Below are positions 7,071-14,149 of a stretch of 64,000 nt of DNA, piece after piece. The notes beneath the pieces are model-generated. The model ran no database searches. It had not been told where the DNA came from and was given only the letters and a program-made list of their open reading frames with translations. Position 1 is the stretch's first letter; each line of letters starts with the position of its first letter. Source of the DNA: a virus; IMG/VR virus record IMGVR_UViG_3300006176_000004, positions 22,567-86,566 of that record. One strand, written 5' to 3'. The translations under genes were made by a program, and so were the position numbers.

Positions 7071-7685
7071 ATGAGCCAATTAGCGTCAGGATCGGGCGAT
7101 AAGCGGCATGCGCTGAAAGTGCGGAAGGATGATCTTTATCAAACCCCGCCAGAAGCGGTTACGGCGCTCCTGCGCGCGGAGAATCTACCCGAGGTGGTTT
7201 GGGAGCCGGCCTGCGGTCCGGGCTCAATCGTGCGCGTCCTGAGAGAGTCCGGGCGACAAGTCTACGCGACCGATCTTGTGGACTACGATTCGCCCGATCA
7301 GGATTGCGCCGGGTGGGACTTTTTAATGGAAAAGCAGGTTCCAATCGGGGTTGAGGCGATTATTACGAATCCTCCTTTTAAAAATGCTGCTGATTTTGTC
7401 CGGAAAGGGCTTGAGCTTTGTCCATTGGTAATCATGCTCATGCGGCTTGCTTTCCTAGAAGGTGTAGGCCGCTCTGACATTCTCGATGGAGGCTCGCTCG
7501 CCAGAGTTCATGTCTTTAAAAACCGCCTCCCTTTAATGCATAGAGAGGGATGGACAGGAAACGTATCGACCAACACCATAGCTTTTGCATGGTTTGTTTT
7601 TAATAGGTCTCATACTGGACCCACAGAGATACATCGAATCGCTTGGCGTCGTGAGGTTGACTCCTGTTCTGATTCAGACCTATAA
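7071..7685 (+). CDS. SAM-dependent DNA methyltransferase
   Basis: 204 residues. Motif I is WEPACGPGSIVRVL (residues 44-57), binding S-adenosylmethionine. Motif IV is ITNPPFKNAADF (about residue 97), an N-P-P-F catalytic loop typical of N6-adenine or N4-cytosine methyltransferases. YQTPPEAVTALL at the start is common in phage adenine methylases. It is probably an orphan methyltransferase protecting phage DNA or altering regulation, since no restriction partner is next to it. GGAAAG lies 8-12 nt before the ATG. Confidence 0.85.
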   Translation: MSQLASGSGDKRHALKVRKDDLYQTPPEAVTALLRAENLPEVVWEPACGPGSIVRVLRESGRQVYATDLVDYDSPDQDCAGWDFLMEKQVPIGVEAIITNPPFKNAADFVRKGLELCPLVIMLMRLAFLEGVGRSDILDGGSLARVHVFKNRLPLMHREGWTGNVSTNTIAFAWFVFNRSHTGPTEIHRIAWRREVDSCSDSDL

Positions 7686-7692
7686 AACGAAA

Positions 7693-7718
7693 CAACCCGC
7701 CGGGGCTTGGGCGGGTTG
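7693..7718 (+). terminator. hairpin after methyltransferase gene
   Basis: A 9-bp perfect stem, CAACCCGCC (7693-7701) against GGCGGGTTG (7710-7718), with an 8-nt loop. It begins 8 bp after the methyltransferase stop. There is no long T-run, so termination may be weak or Rho-assisted. The rest of the gap to 7848 shows no gene. Confidence 0.5.
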
Positions 7719-7848
7719 CACGTAGCTTAAGTCCGATGGTTGCTGCCAGGCGATTTCGGACAGGAATTGATTTAGGGCGTTATCCGTCCCCCGTCAACCC
7801 TGTATCCCAACCCCGCCCAAGTGCCATCGGTTCCTATAGGGGAATCGA

Positions 7849-8202
7849 ATGAGCCGCTGGTTTCGAATTTATGACGATTTGGTCCACGACAGGAAGGTGC
7901 AAGACCTTCCTGGGCCAACGTTCAAAGGTTGGATAAACATTCTCTGTCTTGCCTCGAAGCACGAGGGCGTTCTTCCTCCGCTCAGAGATATCGCCTTTGC
8001 CCTTCGGCTTCCTGAAGAAAAAGCTTCCAAACTAATCGACGCTCTCACCGACGCATGTCTGCTAGATAGATTGCAGGATGGCAATCTAGCGCCGCACAAT
8101 TGGGATTCCCGTCAGCATAAAAGCGATAGCTCAACCGAGCGCGTAAAAGCATTCCGGGAACGGCAGAAGAATGTTTCATTGAAACTAATTGAAACATCAT
8201 GA
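7849..8202 (+). CDS. replisome-organiser-like protein with shortened tail
   Basis: 117 residues. MSRWFRIYDDLVHDRKVQDL, FKGWINILCLASKHEGVLP and IAFALRLPEEKASKLIDAL form the winged-helix start typical of phage replication-initiation proteins (lambda O-like / DnaT-like). HNWDSRQHKSDSSTERVKAFRERQ leads into the linker. The frame then stops, whereas relatives I know continue into a Ser-Glu-rich tail. A TCTGAG repeat able to code such a tail lies just downstream, out of frame (8236-8281). It probably helps load the helicase. Confidence 0.72.
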   Translation: MSRWFRIYDDLVHDRKVQDLPGPTFKGWINILCLASKHEGVLPPLRDIAFALRLPEEKASKLIDALTDACLLDRLQDGNLAPHNWDSRQHKSDSSTERVKAFRERQKNVSLKLIETS

Positions 8203-8235
8203 AACAGTTTCGTAACCGTTTACGTAGCGGTTTCC

Positions 8236-8281
8236 CTCTGAGTCTGTTTCTGAGTCTGAGTCTGTATCTGCTTCTGTATAG
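8236..8281 (+). repeat. short degenerate TCTGAG repeat
   Basis: About seven tandem hexamer-like units alternate TCTGAG, TCTGTT, TCTGTA and TCTGCT. In one frame they encode Ser-Glu/Ser-Val repeats, but that frame is closed upstream by TAG and is not joined to the gene at 7849-8202. It looks like the remains of the acidic tail of that gene. No other gene is evident between 8203 and 8364. A TATTAT box at 8340-8345 could be a promoter element for the next gene. Confidence 0.5.
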
Positions 8282-8364
8282 AGGCTATCCAGTAAAGATT
8301 CTTAGTAAGGGTACGTATGTGACCGACCGACGAAAGTACTATTATACCACAAGGAAATCAGACG

Positions 8365-8751
8365 ATGAAACTGACGCTGGATGAGATCGAGGCAGGCAAA
8401 TCCGAACGAGGGGGGTGGACTAGGACGACATTAGCGGGCTGGGGAGTGCCATGGCCGCCTCCGAAGGGGTGGAAGGACCAACTACTAGCTGGAACCGCAC
8501 CAGCGCCCTCGCCAGCCTCACTGGAGGCCCATCTATTGCGCGAGGTAGTCATGGCGGTGATCAATGCGGGGCAAAATGACATCCTGAAGGGCTTGGAGGG
8601 CATGAATGCTTACTACGGAAGTTCCCTTCCGACCGTGGCGGATATCGTCGGCGGCCGACCCAAGACGGCGATCATTGAAGGCGGCATCACGTGGGAGGAC
8701 AAAGTTTATCGATTTTCGGTCGCACGGACGATCGGGGGAGACGGCCGATGA
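8365..8751 (+). CDS. hypothetical protein (128 aa) coupled to helicase
   Basis: 128 residues starting MKLTLDEIEAGKSERGGWTR. The opening RGGWTRTTLAGWGVPWPPPKGWK recurs in phage replication regions of Hyphomicrobiales, where it often lies beside replication genes, but its role is unknown. The body has a helix (EAHLLREVVMAVI) and a beta-rich end. The TGA overlaps the helicase ATG (ATGA at 8748-8751). AAGGAAA precedes the start. Confidence 0.75.
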   Translation: MKLTLDEIEAGKSERGGWTRTTLAGWGVPWPPPKGWKDQLLAGTAPAPSPASLEAHLLREVVMAVINAGQNDILKGLEGMNAYYGSSLPTVADIVGGRPKTAIIEGGITWEDKVYRFSVARTIGGDGR

Positions 8752-10274
8752 TCTCGGAACTTCGTCCGTACCAACTGCAGGCCCTAGCTGACATTCGGGA
8801 TTCGGTCAGGTCTGGGGTGAAAAGGCTGGTGGTCCAAGCGGCCACAGGCGCCGGAAAAACTAAGTTAGCCGCAGCGATCGTGGAAGGAGCACGCGAAAAA
8901 CGTAATCGGGTAGCGTTCGTGTGCCCAGCAATTAGCCTGATCGACCAAACAGTCGAAAGTTTTTACGCAGAAGGCATTCACGATATCGGTGTGGTGCAGA
9001 GCAACCACGAAATGACTGATTCTGCTCAGCCGGTCCAGGTCTGTTCCATCCAGACAGTGCAGAGACGTGGATTTCCCCATTCTAATGTCGTGATATTCGA
9101 TGAGATTCATCGGCTTCATGATGCGCATAAGACGTGGATCAAACATCCCGATTGGCAAGCTATACCGATGATAGGACTGTCGGCAACGCCGTGGACGAAA
9201 GGGCTTGGTAAATACTTTGATAGCCTCTTGATTGCTGCAACGACACAGGAATTGATTGAACAAGGATATCTTTCGCCATTCAGAGTTTTTAGCACGGGTC
9301 ACCCTGATCTTTCTGGGGTTAAGATAGTTGCGGGTGACTATCAAGAAAATCAGCTTAGCGCTGCGATGCAAGGTGGCGAGTTAACAGCGGATATTATCCG
9401 GACGTGGCAGGAAAAATGGGGGAAAGACAAAACGCTGTGCTTTGGCGTCGATAAAGCCCACGCGAAATCGATCCAAGAACGATTCGAACATGCGGGTATC
9501 ACTTGTGGCTATCAGGATGCTGAGACCACGGCTGATGAACGTCGTGAGATCAAACGCAAGTTCCACAACGGAGAATATCGGGTAGTTTCTAATATCCAGA
9601 CGCTAACAACTGGCGTGGATTGGGACTGTCGGTGCTTGATCTTGGCGCGGCCGACCCGATCGGAAATGCTTTTCGTTCAAATTATTGGGAGAGCATTGAG
9701 GACAGCGCCAGGAAAATTGGAAGCGTTGATTCTCGATCATTCCGACACCACGGCAAAGCTTGGTTTTGTTACTGACATTCATCACGAGCATCTTGATTCC
9801 GGGAAGGCAAATACGAAAGCTGCACCGCAGGAACGCAAAGAGCCTTTGCCAAAGGAATGTGAATCCTGCACCTATCTCATGCCGCCGAGGGTACCGATCT
9901 GTCCTAATTGCGGGCATCAGAGAAAGCCGGTCTGTTCGATTATGGAGCAAGACGGTGAATTGGTTGAGATCGTGCCAGGCCAACTTGGCAAGATCGGTAA
10001 AAAGAAGGATTGGACGTATAAAGAAAAGCACATCTTTTTGGCTGAGTTGAAGGGATATGCTCGTCAGCACGGGTATAAACCTGGGTGGGCCGGAATGAAA
10101 TTCCGCGAAAAGTTTGGCGAATTTCCACCCCGTTATATGGATAAGATCGAACCTGCCACTGAGCTTTCACCCGGTGTTGCCCTGTGGATTAGAAGCCGAA
10201 ATATTGCTTTTCATAAAGCCAGAGCAAAACAGAATGCCACGGTTGAACATTCGGTAAATACCGATGAGCAATGA
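8748..10274 (+). CDS. DEAD/DEAH-box superfamily 2 helicase
   Basis: Start chosen at the ATG at 8748, in 4-nt overlap with the previous gene. 508 residues. The Q-like start is LRPYQLQALADI, Walker A is ATGAGKT (residues 32-38), motif II is DEIH and motif III is SATP. The carboxy helicase domain ends with QIIGRALRT (motif VI). After it comes a treble-clef-like zinc ribbon (CESC, then CPNCG), then a basic tail. It belongs to the phage SF2/UvsW-like group that unwinds branched DNA or D-loops. With RusA and Bet it supports recombination-dependent replication (inference). Confidence 0.9.
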   Translation: MISELRPYQLQALADIRDSVRSGVKRLVVQAATGAGKTKLAAAIVEGAREKRNRVAFVCPAISLIDQTVESFYAEGIHDIGVVQSNHEMTDSAQPVQVCSIQTVQRRGFPHSNVVIFDEIHRLHDAHKTWIKHPDWQAIPMIGLSATPWTKGLGKYFDSLLIAATTQELIEQGYLSPFRVFSTGHPDLSGVKIVAGDYQENQLSAAMQGGELTADIIRTWQEKWGKDKTLCFGVDKAHAKSIQERFEHAGITCGYQDAETTADERREIKRKFHNGEYRVVSNIQTLTTGVDWDCRCLILARPTRSEMLFVQIIGRALRTAPGKLEALILDHSDTTAKLGFVTDIHHEHLDSGKANTKAAPQERKEPLPKECESCTYLMPPRVPICPNCGHQRKPVCSIMEQDGELVEIVPGQLGKIGKKKDWTYKEKHIFLAELKGYARQHGYKPGWAGMKFREKFGEFPPRYMDKIEPATELSPGVALWIRSRNIAFHKARAKQNATVEHSVNTDEQ

Positions 10275-10494
10275 CGACGACCACAAGGATTTTGTGCTCT
10301 CGGCTCTCCGATCGGCAAGCCTGCGGGCAAGAATGTACGAGATCGAAATACAGAGCATCGGCATAGCGCTGAAAGGTGATATGGTTTCGGTAATTGAGGC
10401 TCTGAAATGGATAAAGGATATCGGAGCGTGGGAATTGATTGGTAAAATACCGGATGAAATCGTGGAGACGGCCGAAAAAAATGCCGGTGGATAG
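10264..10494 (+). CDS. small hypothetical protein (76 aa)
   Basis: 76 residues starting MSNDDDHKDFVLSALRSASL. It overlaps the last 11 nt of the helicase gene in another frame. Predicted helical with an acidic start; the segments EIEIQSIGIALKGDMVSVI and ALKWIKDIGAWELI look like amphipathic helices. It opens the cassette of small genes. No family recognised. Confidence 0.65.
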   Translation: MSNDDDHKDFVLSALRSASLRARMYEIEIQSIGIALKGDMVSVIEALKWIKDIGAWELIGKIPDEIVETAEKNAGG

Positions 10495-10565
10495 CGCGGA
10501 ACCATATTTTTGTCGGCTAATAAGGCTGATACACACGGAGGAACTGATTCCCTGGGATAACGGCT

Positions 10566-10766
10566 ATGTGCGACAGCGATCTATTCGACGCGACGATTCA
10601 TTCTGGCATTGCGATGGGAACATGCGTCATGCTGGAAAATAACGATCTGGTTTATGCTGGACCGCTATGCGATGCGAGGCGCCCTGATCCGGCTGGCAAA
10701 ATGACGCTGTTGCACCCAGACGATTTTGCGCAATTGAAGCAGCATGTGGATTCGCGGAGGCATTAG
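10566..10766 (+). CDS. small hypothetical protein (66 aa)
   Basis: 66 residues starting MCDSDLFDATIHSGIAMGT, ending FAQLKQHVDSRRH. The ribosome-binding site is weak (GGGATAA). A competing frame, 10481-10642 (53 residues, starting MPVDSAEPYFCRLIRL), overlaps it and has no better start signal. I prefer this frame because its composition and spacing to the next gene (2 bp) look normal. Function unknown. Confidence 0.5.
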   Translation: MCDSDLFDATIHSGIAMGTCVMLENNDLVYAGPLCDARRPDPAGKMTLLHPDDFAQLKQHVDSRRH

Positions 10767-10768
10767 CC

Positions 10769-10978
10769 GTGGCGCTGATTCTATCGCAATTGGATAAACT
10801 ATCGCTTATGCGAAAAACTGGATGCATGCATGTCTGCGAGGAATGTGGCCAACGCTTTCGTCGGATGTCCGATCCGAGGTATACCACCCCGATTTGTGGT
10901 GGGTGTTTCCCGCCGCCGAGCATTGCATTTCGGTGCGCGATCCCCTATTCTACGCAAACGTCCTCCAAGGGCGATTGA
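10769..10978 (+). CDS. zinc-ribbon small protein (69 aa)
   Basis: GTG start at 10769, 2 bp after the previous stop. CEECGQRF and CGGC, about 20 residues apart, form a C-x-x-C...C-x-x-C zinc ribbon. The tail after the second knuckle is Pro/Ser-rich and probably disordered. Several other proteins in this cassette carry the same type of ribbon. Partner and role unknown. Confidence 0.6.
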   Translation: MALILSQLDKLSLMRKTGCMHVCEECGQRFRRMSDPRYTTPICGGCFPPPSIAFRCAIPYSTQTSSKGD

Positions 10979-10994
10979 TCCTCCCTGGTCAACA

Positions 10995-11037
10995 GGGGTG
11001 CCCGATGCCCTGCTGCAACTCGGTTTCCGGGCACCCC
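10995..11037 (+). terminator. hairpin at end of first small-gene block
   Basis: A perfect 10-bp inverted repeat, GGGGTGCCCG (10995-11004) against CGGGCACCCC (11028-11037), with a 23-nt loop, 16 bp after the stop at 10978. There is no strong T-run. It may end or attenuate the replication transcript just before the promoter at 11046-11097. Confidence 0.45.
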
Positions 11038-11045
11038 TCATCATC

Positions 11046-11097
11046 CTGAAAATAATTCAAAATAGGGCTTGCGGGTTTTCCCGCTTCGTGTCATGAT
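11046..11097 (+). promoter_or_regulatory. promoter with upstream CTGAAAATAATT element
   Basis: CTGAAAATAATT (11046-11057) lies 11 bp before TTGCGG (-35, 11069-11074). A 17-bp spacer and CATGAT (-10, 11092-11097) follow. A hairpin-type dyad, GCGGG-TTTT-CCCGC, spans the -35 and spacer (11071-11084) and could be an operator. The same 12-bp element and the same 15-bp leader segment (here 11103-11117) recur before the gene at 18495, which marks both as one regulated promoter class. Confidence 0.55.
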
Positions 11098-11122
11098 CTC
11101 TTTGCAGCAGGAGATACCGATC

Positions 11123-11296
11123 ATGCCCCTAACCAAATCGCAACTTTTCTCGCACGTCCATTCGATTTGCCGTACCAAGAACGTCGCCTATTTCGGCGGC
11201 TATCAGAAGGCGTTCGGCCACTACCTGCGCATTTGCGCATCTGAGAAGCTGGGCTATGGTTTCCAGGTCGTCGAACCGGCGCGGGTGTGGGCATGA
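11123..11296 (+). CDS. small basic protein (57 aa)
   Basis: 57 residues starting MPLTKSQLFSHVHSICRTKN. The ribosome-binding site AGGAGA lies within the shared leader segment. The product is basic and aromatic (FGGYQKAFGHYLRICASEKLGYG), suggesting a small DNA- or RNA-contacting protein. It is the first gene after the promoter at 11046 and ends in an ATGA overlap with the next gene. Confidence 0.65.
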   Translation: MPLTKSQLFSHVHSICRTKNVAYFGGYQKAFGHYLRICASEKLGYGFQVVEPARVWA

Positions 11297-11490
11297 AGAC
11301 AGCATCAATTGAGTTTGAAAAGGCGCTTTCATTTCGTCCGCAAATCGCCCGGGAACGATATGGAAAAGAACCATGTATTCGTGATTTGATTTTCCAATAC
11401 TATCGGAATCAATTCAGGGCAGAAACTGCGGACGAATTGACCAAGGCATATACTGATCAGATATTTCAGATGCTTGGAATTGAGTCATGA
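11293..11490 (+). CDS. small hypothetical protein (65 aa)
   Basis: 65 residues starting MKTASIEFEKALSFRPQIAR; the ATG overlaps the stop of the previous gene. Predicted all-helical with many Tyr and Arg residues (ERYGKEPCIRDLIFQYYRNQFR). No motif recognised. It ends in another ATGA overlap. Confidence 0.6.
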   Translation: MKTASIEFEKALSFRPQIARERYGKEPCIRDLIFQYYRNQFRAETADELTKAYTDQIFQMLGIES

Positions 11491-11630
11491 CCGATCTCCG
11501 CACAGCGCTACAATCTCGCCTAGACCGCTACCGAGCGCAATACCGAGACGGGGCGATCTCGGCGGCAGAGTTTCGGCGGCGGCTGGTGATGCTGCCTTAT
11601 GTGAAACTGGATGAGGAGATCGCTGAGTGA
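11487..11630 (+). CDS. small helical protein (47 aa)
   Basis: 47 residues, MTDLRTALQSRLDRYRAQYR, then DGAISAAEFRRRLVMLPY. The charged helix-turn-helix-like layout resembles the short phage proteins with an R-x-x-Y-x-x-G-x-I-x-x-x-x-F repeat, seen also as SHOCT-like tails. It is linked by ATGA upstream and GTGA downstream. Function unknown. Confidence 0.6.
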   Translation: MTDLRTALQSRLDRYRAQYRDGAISAAEFRRRLVMLPYVKLDEEIAE

Positions 11631-11869
11631 GCGATAAGATCAAGGCCATGGAGATGCGCCATGCGATTGACCAAATCGAATTGGCGGTGATGGGACTTGG
11701 TGAATTTGTCGCACTTCCCAAGATTTTCGATGGCGCGTCGGATGATCTTATCGTGATGCCAAAACTCAAACTGGCTGAGGTGCGGCGTGTCTGCAGAGCG
11801 TTGACGGAATGTACCAGAATTATAAATTCTCCGGAGTTTGATAAATTTATCGCCATCCAAAAGGTCTAG
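11627..11869 (+). CDS. small hypothetical protein (80 aa)
   Basis: GTG start overlapping the previous TGA (GTGA). 80 residues starting MSDKIKAMEMRHAIDQIELA. Three predicted helices around a central PKIFDGASDDLIVMPK loop. Soluble, no cysteines in a motif. No family recognised. Confidence 0.62.
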   Translation: MSDKIKAMEMRHAIDQIELAVMGLGEFVALPKIFDGASDDLIVMPKLKLAEVRRVCRALTECTRIINSPEFDKFIAIQKV

Positions 11870-11871
11870 CC

Positions 11872-12147
11872 ATGACGCGCGCTGCAATTCTCGCTCTCGC
11901 CCTGATCTCGATCGCCGCACCAGCAATGGCCGATCACACGACACAGCGGCCAATTCAAGAATGCGTGGTGATTCACCAAGTCGGCATGGTTCGAAACGCC
12001 ACACCGGCCGAGGTGGCTAGTGGAATCAAGGTTCCATGCTATCTCAATGATGATGACGCGGTGCGATATTATTTCCGTAAGCTACAAGAGCGAGAGGAAG
12101 AGTTTTGTCAGCGCTGTTGCTGCGCTGTTGGATGGGAGGAACGATAA
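11872..12147 (+). CDS. small exported protein (91 aa)
   Basis: 91 residues with a clear signal peptide (MTRAAILALALISIAAPAMA, cleavage expected after AMA). The mature part is short, with Cys residues in EECVVI-like and FCQRCCCAVG segments that could form disulphides in the periplasm. It is the first of a run of exported or membrane proteins (11872-12711). Confidence 0.65.
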   Translation: MTRAAILALALISIAAPAMADHTTQRPIQECVVIHQVGMVRNATPAEVASGIKVPCYLNDDDAVRYYFRKLQEREEEFCQRCCCAVGWEER

Positions 12148-12266
12148 TGCTGACATTAGCTCTGATCGGAGCCGCTACGGTCGCCGTCATTGTGATCCGT
12201 GAGGCGCGCTATCAGTGGAAAACACGCAACTGGAAGCCTACGCCCTGGCTTTGTTTGCCGCGATGA
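12147..12266 (+). CDS. 39-residue membrane protein
   Basis: A 39-codon frame starts MLTLALIGAATVAVIVIREA and ends in a basic, Trp-rich tail (YQWKTRNWKPTPWLC). One membrane span with a positive cytoplasmic tail is predicted. The ATG overlaps the previous TAA (TAATG), and its TGA overlaps the next ATG. Confidence 0.58.
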   Translation: MLTLALIGAATVAVIVIREARYQWKTRNWKPTPWLCLPR

Positions 12267-12559
12267 CCAGCACCTTCTTCCTCATCGCCGCTCTCGGCGC
12301 GTTGATTATGCCGGCTGAAGCGCACGATTGGTATCCGCTTGAATGCTGTGGCGGCCATGAATGCCATCCTATCCCTTGTGAGGAAATCAAATCGGATGGC
12401 CCCGATATTGTCTGGAAGGGTTTCAGAACCAGGAGAGAATTTGCGTGGCATTCGCAGGACGATAAATGCCATATCTGTCTCATTGATGAGAGCGACACTC
12501 GCACTCTTCCGCGATGTTGGTTTATGCCTCGCGATAAAACCCCGGACCCCACATCATGA
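12263..12559 (+). CDS. exported Cys-rich protein, AHDWYP family
   Basis: Start chosen at the ATG at 12263 (ATGA overlap) rather than GTG 12215, because it begins a signal peptide (MTSTFFLIAALGALIMPAEA) followed by HDWYPLECCGGHECHPIPC. The HDWYP-CC-x-x-x-C start is a small exported family I have seen in Hyphomicrobiales phages and genomes; its role is unknown. The first 41 nt of the gene plus 4 nt upstream are repeated exactly at 15069-15113. Confidence 0.68.
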   Translation: MTSTFFLIAALGALIMPAEAHDWYPLECCGGHECHPIPCEEIKSDGPDIVWKGFRTRREFAWHSQDDKCHICLIDESDTRTLPRCWFMPRDKTPDPTS

Positions 12560-12711
12560 TCAGAACAATCCTTCTTTTTATCGCTCTCGGCGCGTTCCTG
12601 GTCGGCACCGTGATCCCGCTCGGCAGGATATTCTACATGTACAACATCGAGTAGCATCCGCAGATGTGCGGAGTGCCAGGCGATTATCGGCCGTGCGAGG
12701 TGATGCCGTGA
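12556..12711 (+). pseudogene. small membrane protein interrupted by an amber codon
   Basis: The frame starts at 12556 (MIRTILLFIALGAFLVGTVI) with one membrane span and reaches TAG at 12652-12654 after 32 codons. The same frame continues after TAG with HPQMCGVPGDYRPCEVMP and ends at TGA 12709-12711. The paralogue at 15225-15392 has the full form (YNIQPHPWSDFCGW...TKPCKDMP). The next gene can start at GTG 12708, in GTGA overlap with the distal stop, as if the full-length form were ancestral. It is either decayed, shortened, or read through at UAG. Confidence 0.6.
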
Positions 12712-12968
12712 AAATGTCCGAACTGATAGCAGCTGTCGGCGATGAGAACGTGCGGTTTCAAAACTTGGACCAGGATGCGCACACCGTGGACAAGACCAAG
12801 CATGGTACGAAAATATCGTTCTACACCGACGCCATCCAGGCCGAAGAACTGCTCGGTGGTGGCAAGACGGAGAAGATCGGATTGGTGTTGTGGCTGCCAC
12901 GAGATCGTGTTGATGCGGCAATCGCAGCGGCAAAGGCCGGAACAACTGCTTATCGAAAGGACGAGTGA
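12708..12968 (+). CDS. small phage protein (86 aa)
   Basis: Start at GTG 12708 (GTGA overlap) or ATG 12714. The product KMSELIAAVGDENVRFQNLD, then GTKISFYTDAIQAEELLGGG, and a helical end matches a recurrent small protein of alphaproteobacterial phages: an LIE-x-VGDEN-x-x-FQNLD opening and a GLVLWLPRD-x-VDAAI end. Its function is not known. Confidence 0.68.
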   Translation: MKMSELIAAVGDENVRFQNLDQDAHTVDKTKHGTKISFYTDAIQAEELLGGGKTEKIGLVLWLPRDRVDAAIAAAKAGTTAYRKDE

Positions 12969-12972
12969 TCCC

Positions 12973-13233
12973 GTGGATAGATTATCTAGCGCGCATCGCG
13001 ATTTGCTCAATCCGTACGGCGAGATTTTCGGGCAAATGAACGAGAAGGTTTTTGATCTGCCCGACGCTGATTTGAAGGCGCTCGGCGAGGCTGTCGATGC
13101 TGTCGATAGCGGGAACTGTTGGTGCATGATCTATGACGCCGCGAAATGGCTCCGCGTTCAGATCGACGAAGAACTCGCCCGCCGGATCGATAGGGATACA
13201 GCGTTAAAGGCCTCACAGGGAAAAGTCAGATGA
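12973..13233 (+). CDS. small hypothetical protein (86 aa)
   Basis: GTG start at 12973, 4 bp after the previous stop; an internal ATG at 13036 is the alternative. Acidic helical product (MNEKVFDLPDADLKALGEAV, then VQIDEELARRIDRDTAL). The last residues (TALKASQGK) are encoded by one copy of a gene-junction repeat that recurs at the ends of the next two genes. Confidence 0.58.
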   Translation: MDRLSSAHRDLLNPYGEIFGQMNEKVFDLPDADLKALGEAVDAVDSGNCWCMIYDAAKWLRVQIDEELARRIDRDTALKASQGKVR

Positions 13234-13409
13234 CTAAGTTTAGCATTGGCGATTGTCGCTATGAAATCCGAGAGGACTTGAACGGCGCCTTCCACGTTCT
13301 TGATCTCGTAAACCATAGACGGCTAGCCACCTTCAATCAGTTCAAGGATGCCATGACGTTCGCGAAACAAGCAGCGTTAAAGACCGCACAGGGAAAATCC
13401 GATGAGTGA
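13230..13409 (+). CDS. small hypothetical protein (59 aa)
   Basis: 59 residues starting MTKFSIGDCRYEIREDLNGA; ATGA overlap upstream. A short beta hairpin then a helix (FKDAMTFAKQAALKTAQGK) are predicted. The carboxy AALKTAQGKSDE resembles the end of the previous gene, because both come from the repeated junction. The stop overlaps the next start by 8 nt. Confidence 0.6.
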   Translation: MTKFSIGDCRYEIREDLNGAFHVLDLVNHRRLATFNQFKDAMTFAKQAALKTAQGKSDE

Positions 13410-13575
13410 TCTCGCTCAAGCCTTCTTCGCGCTCATCGGCCTCGTGATTGCGGTCGGTTGTTGCGGCGGCTCATTCGCGTTCGGTGCCTGCCTGGTCTGC
13501 CGATGGATGGAGTGGTCACCGGTCAATACCACGATCAACGTCTTCACCGAGACCGCACAGGGAGAACAGAAGTGA
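13402..13575 (+). CDS. 57-residue membrane protein
   Basis: 57 residues: MSDLAQAFFALIGLVIAVGC, then CGGSFAFGACLVCRWMEW. One long or two short membrane segments containing Cys and Gly are predicted. A hydrophilic tail ends TETAQGEQK, the third copy of the repeated junction. GTGA overlap with the next gene. Confidence 0.6.
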   Translation: MSDLAQAFFALIGLVIAVGCCGGSFAFGACLVCRWMEWSPVNTTINVFTETAQGEQK

Positions 13576-13838
13576 CTCCGGTTCAACGAAGAATGGTGCG
13601 CCATGCCCTTGGCCTCGGAGAGGATCGCAAGCGATCTTATCGCAATCGGTACGTCGCGGCCCTGGGCGGCCCTCAGGAAGATGAATGGAATGCGCTTTGC
13701 CGGGATGGGCTTGCGATGCGCGGTAGGGACCGCGCCGCCTCCGTCGGATTTTGTCTGACTGAGGCCGGCGCTCTTGAGGCGCTTGACCCCGGAGAAATCC
13801 TTGATTTCGAGGATTTTCCAGCTTTGTACACCACTTAA
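13572..13838 (+). CDS. small hypothetical protein (88 aa)
   Basis: GTG start overlapping the previous TGA. 88 residues: TPVQRRMVRHALGLGEDRKR, NRYVAALGGPQEDEWNAL, then LTEAGALEALDPGEILDFED. The NRYVAG...W..M...GLA..R....LTEAG layout is a recurrent phage protein of unknown function. Confidence 0.68.
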   Translation: MTPVQRRMVRHALGLGEDRKRSYRNRYVAALGGPQEDEWNALCRDGLAMRGRDRAASVGFCLTEAGALEALDPGEILDFEDFPALYTT

Positions 13839-13848
13839 GGAATATCTC

Positions 13849-14124
13849 ATGAGCACCAAACTTGATGCAAAGTTCTCCGGCGTGATATTCAAAATCAAAA
13901 ATGGTGCAATCGTTCCGGACGACGAATACATGGTGTTCCTCGCCAAGGACGCGGCTTTCTGGAACACGATCAACTTTTACTATGAGGAATGCAAGCGGCT
14001 TGGCTCCGATGAGGAACAGCTCGCGGCGGTTAGCCGCGCGATCGAGCGGGTTCGCACATGGCGAGATGTGAATCACAATCGCATCAAGGTACCTGACGCC
14101 AAAGGCGAGCGATTGGTCGGATGA
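13849..14124 (+). CDS. hypothetical protein (91 aa)
   Basis: Start at the ATG at 13849 with TAAGGA 8 nt upstream. 91 residues: KFSGVIFKIKNGAIVPDDEY, MVFLAKDAAFWNTINFYYEE, then helices. The F-K-D-G-x-I-V-P-x-D-E-x-x-V-F-L-A-x-D pattern is seen in many siphophage and prophage early proteins of unknown role. Confidence 0.68.
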   Translation: MSTKLDAKFSGVIFKIKNGAIVPDDEYMVFLAKDAAFWNTINFYYEECKRLGSDEEQLAAVSRAIERVRTWRDVNHNRIKVPDAKGERLVG

Positions 14125-14149
14125 TTGCTCTAACGAGTTGTTAAAGCAC

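Noticed and set aside
10481-10642. 53-residue frame overlapping the gene at 10566
   Set aside because: It competes with 10566-10766 and has no stronger start signal. It is mentioned there as an alternative only.
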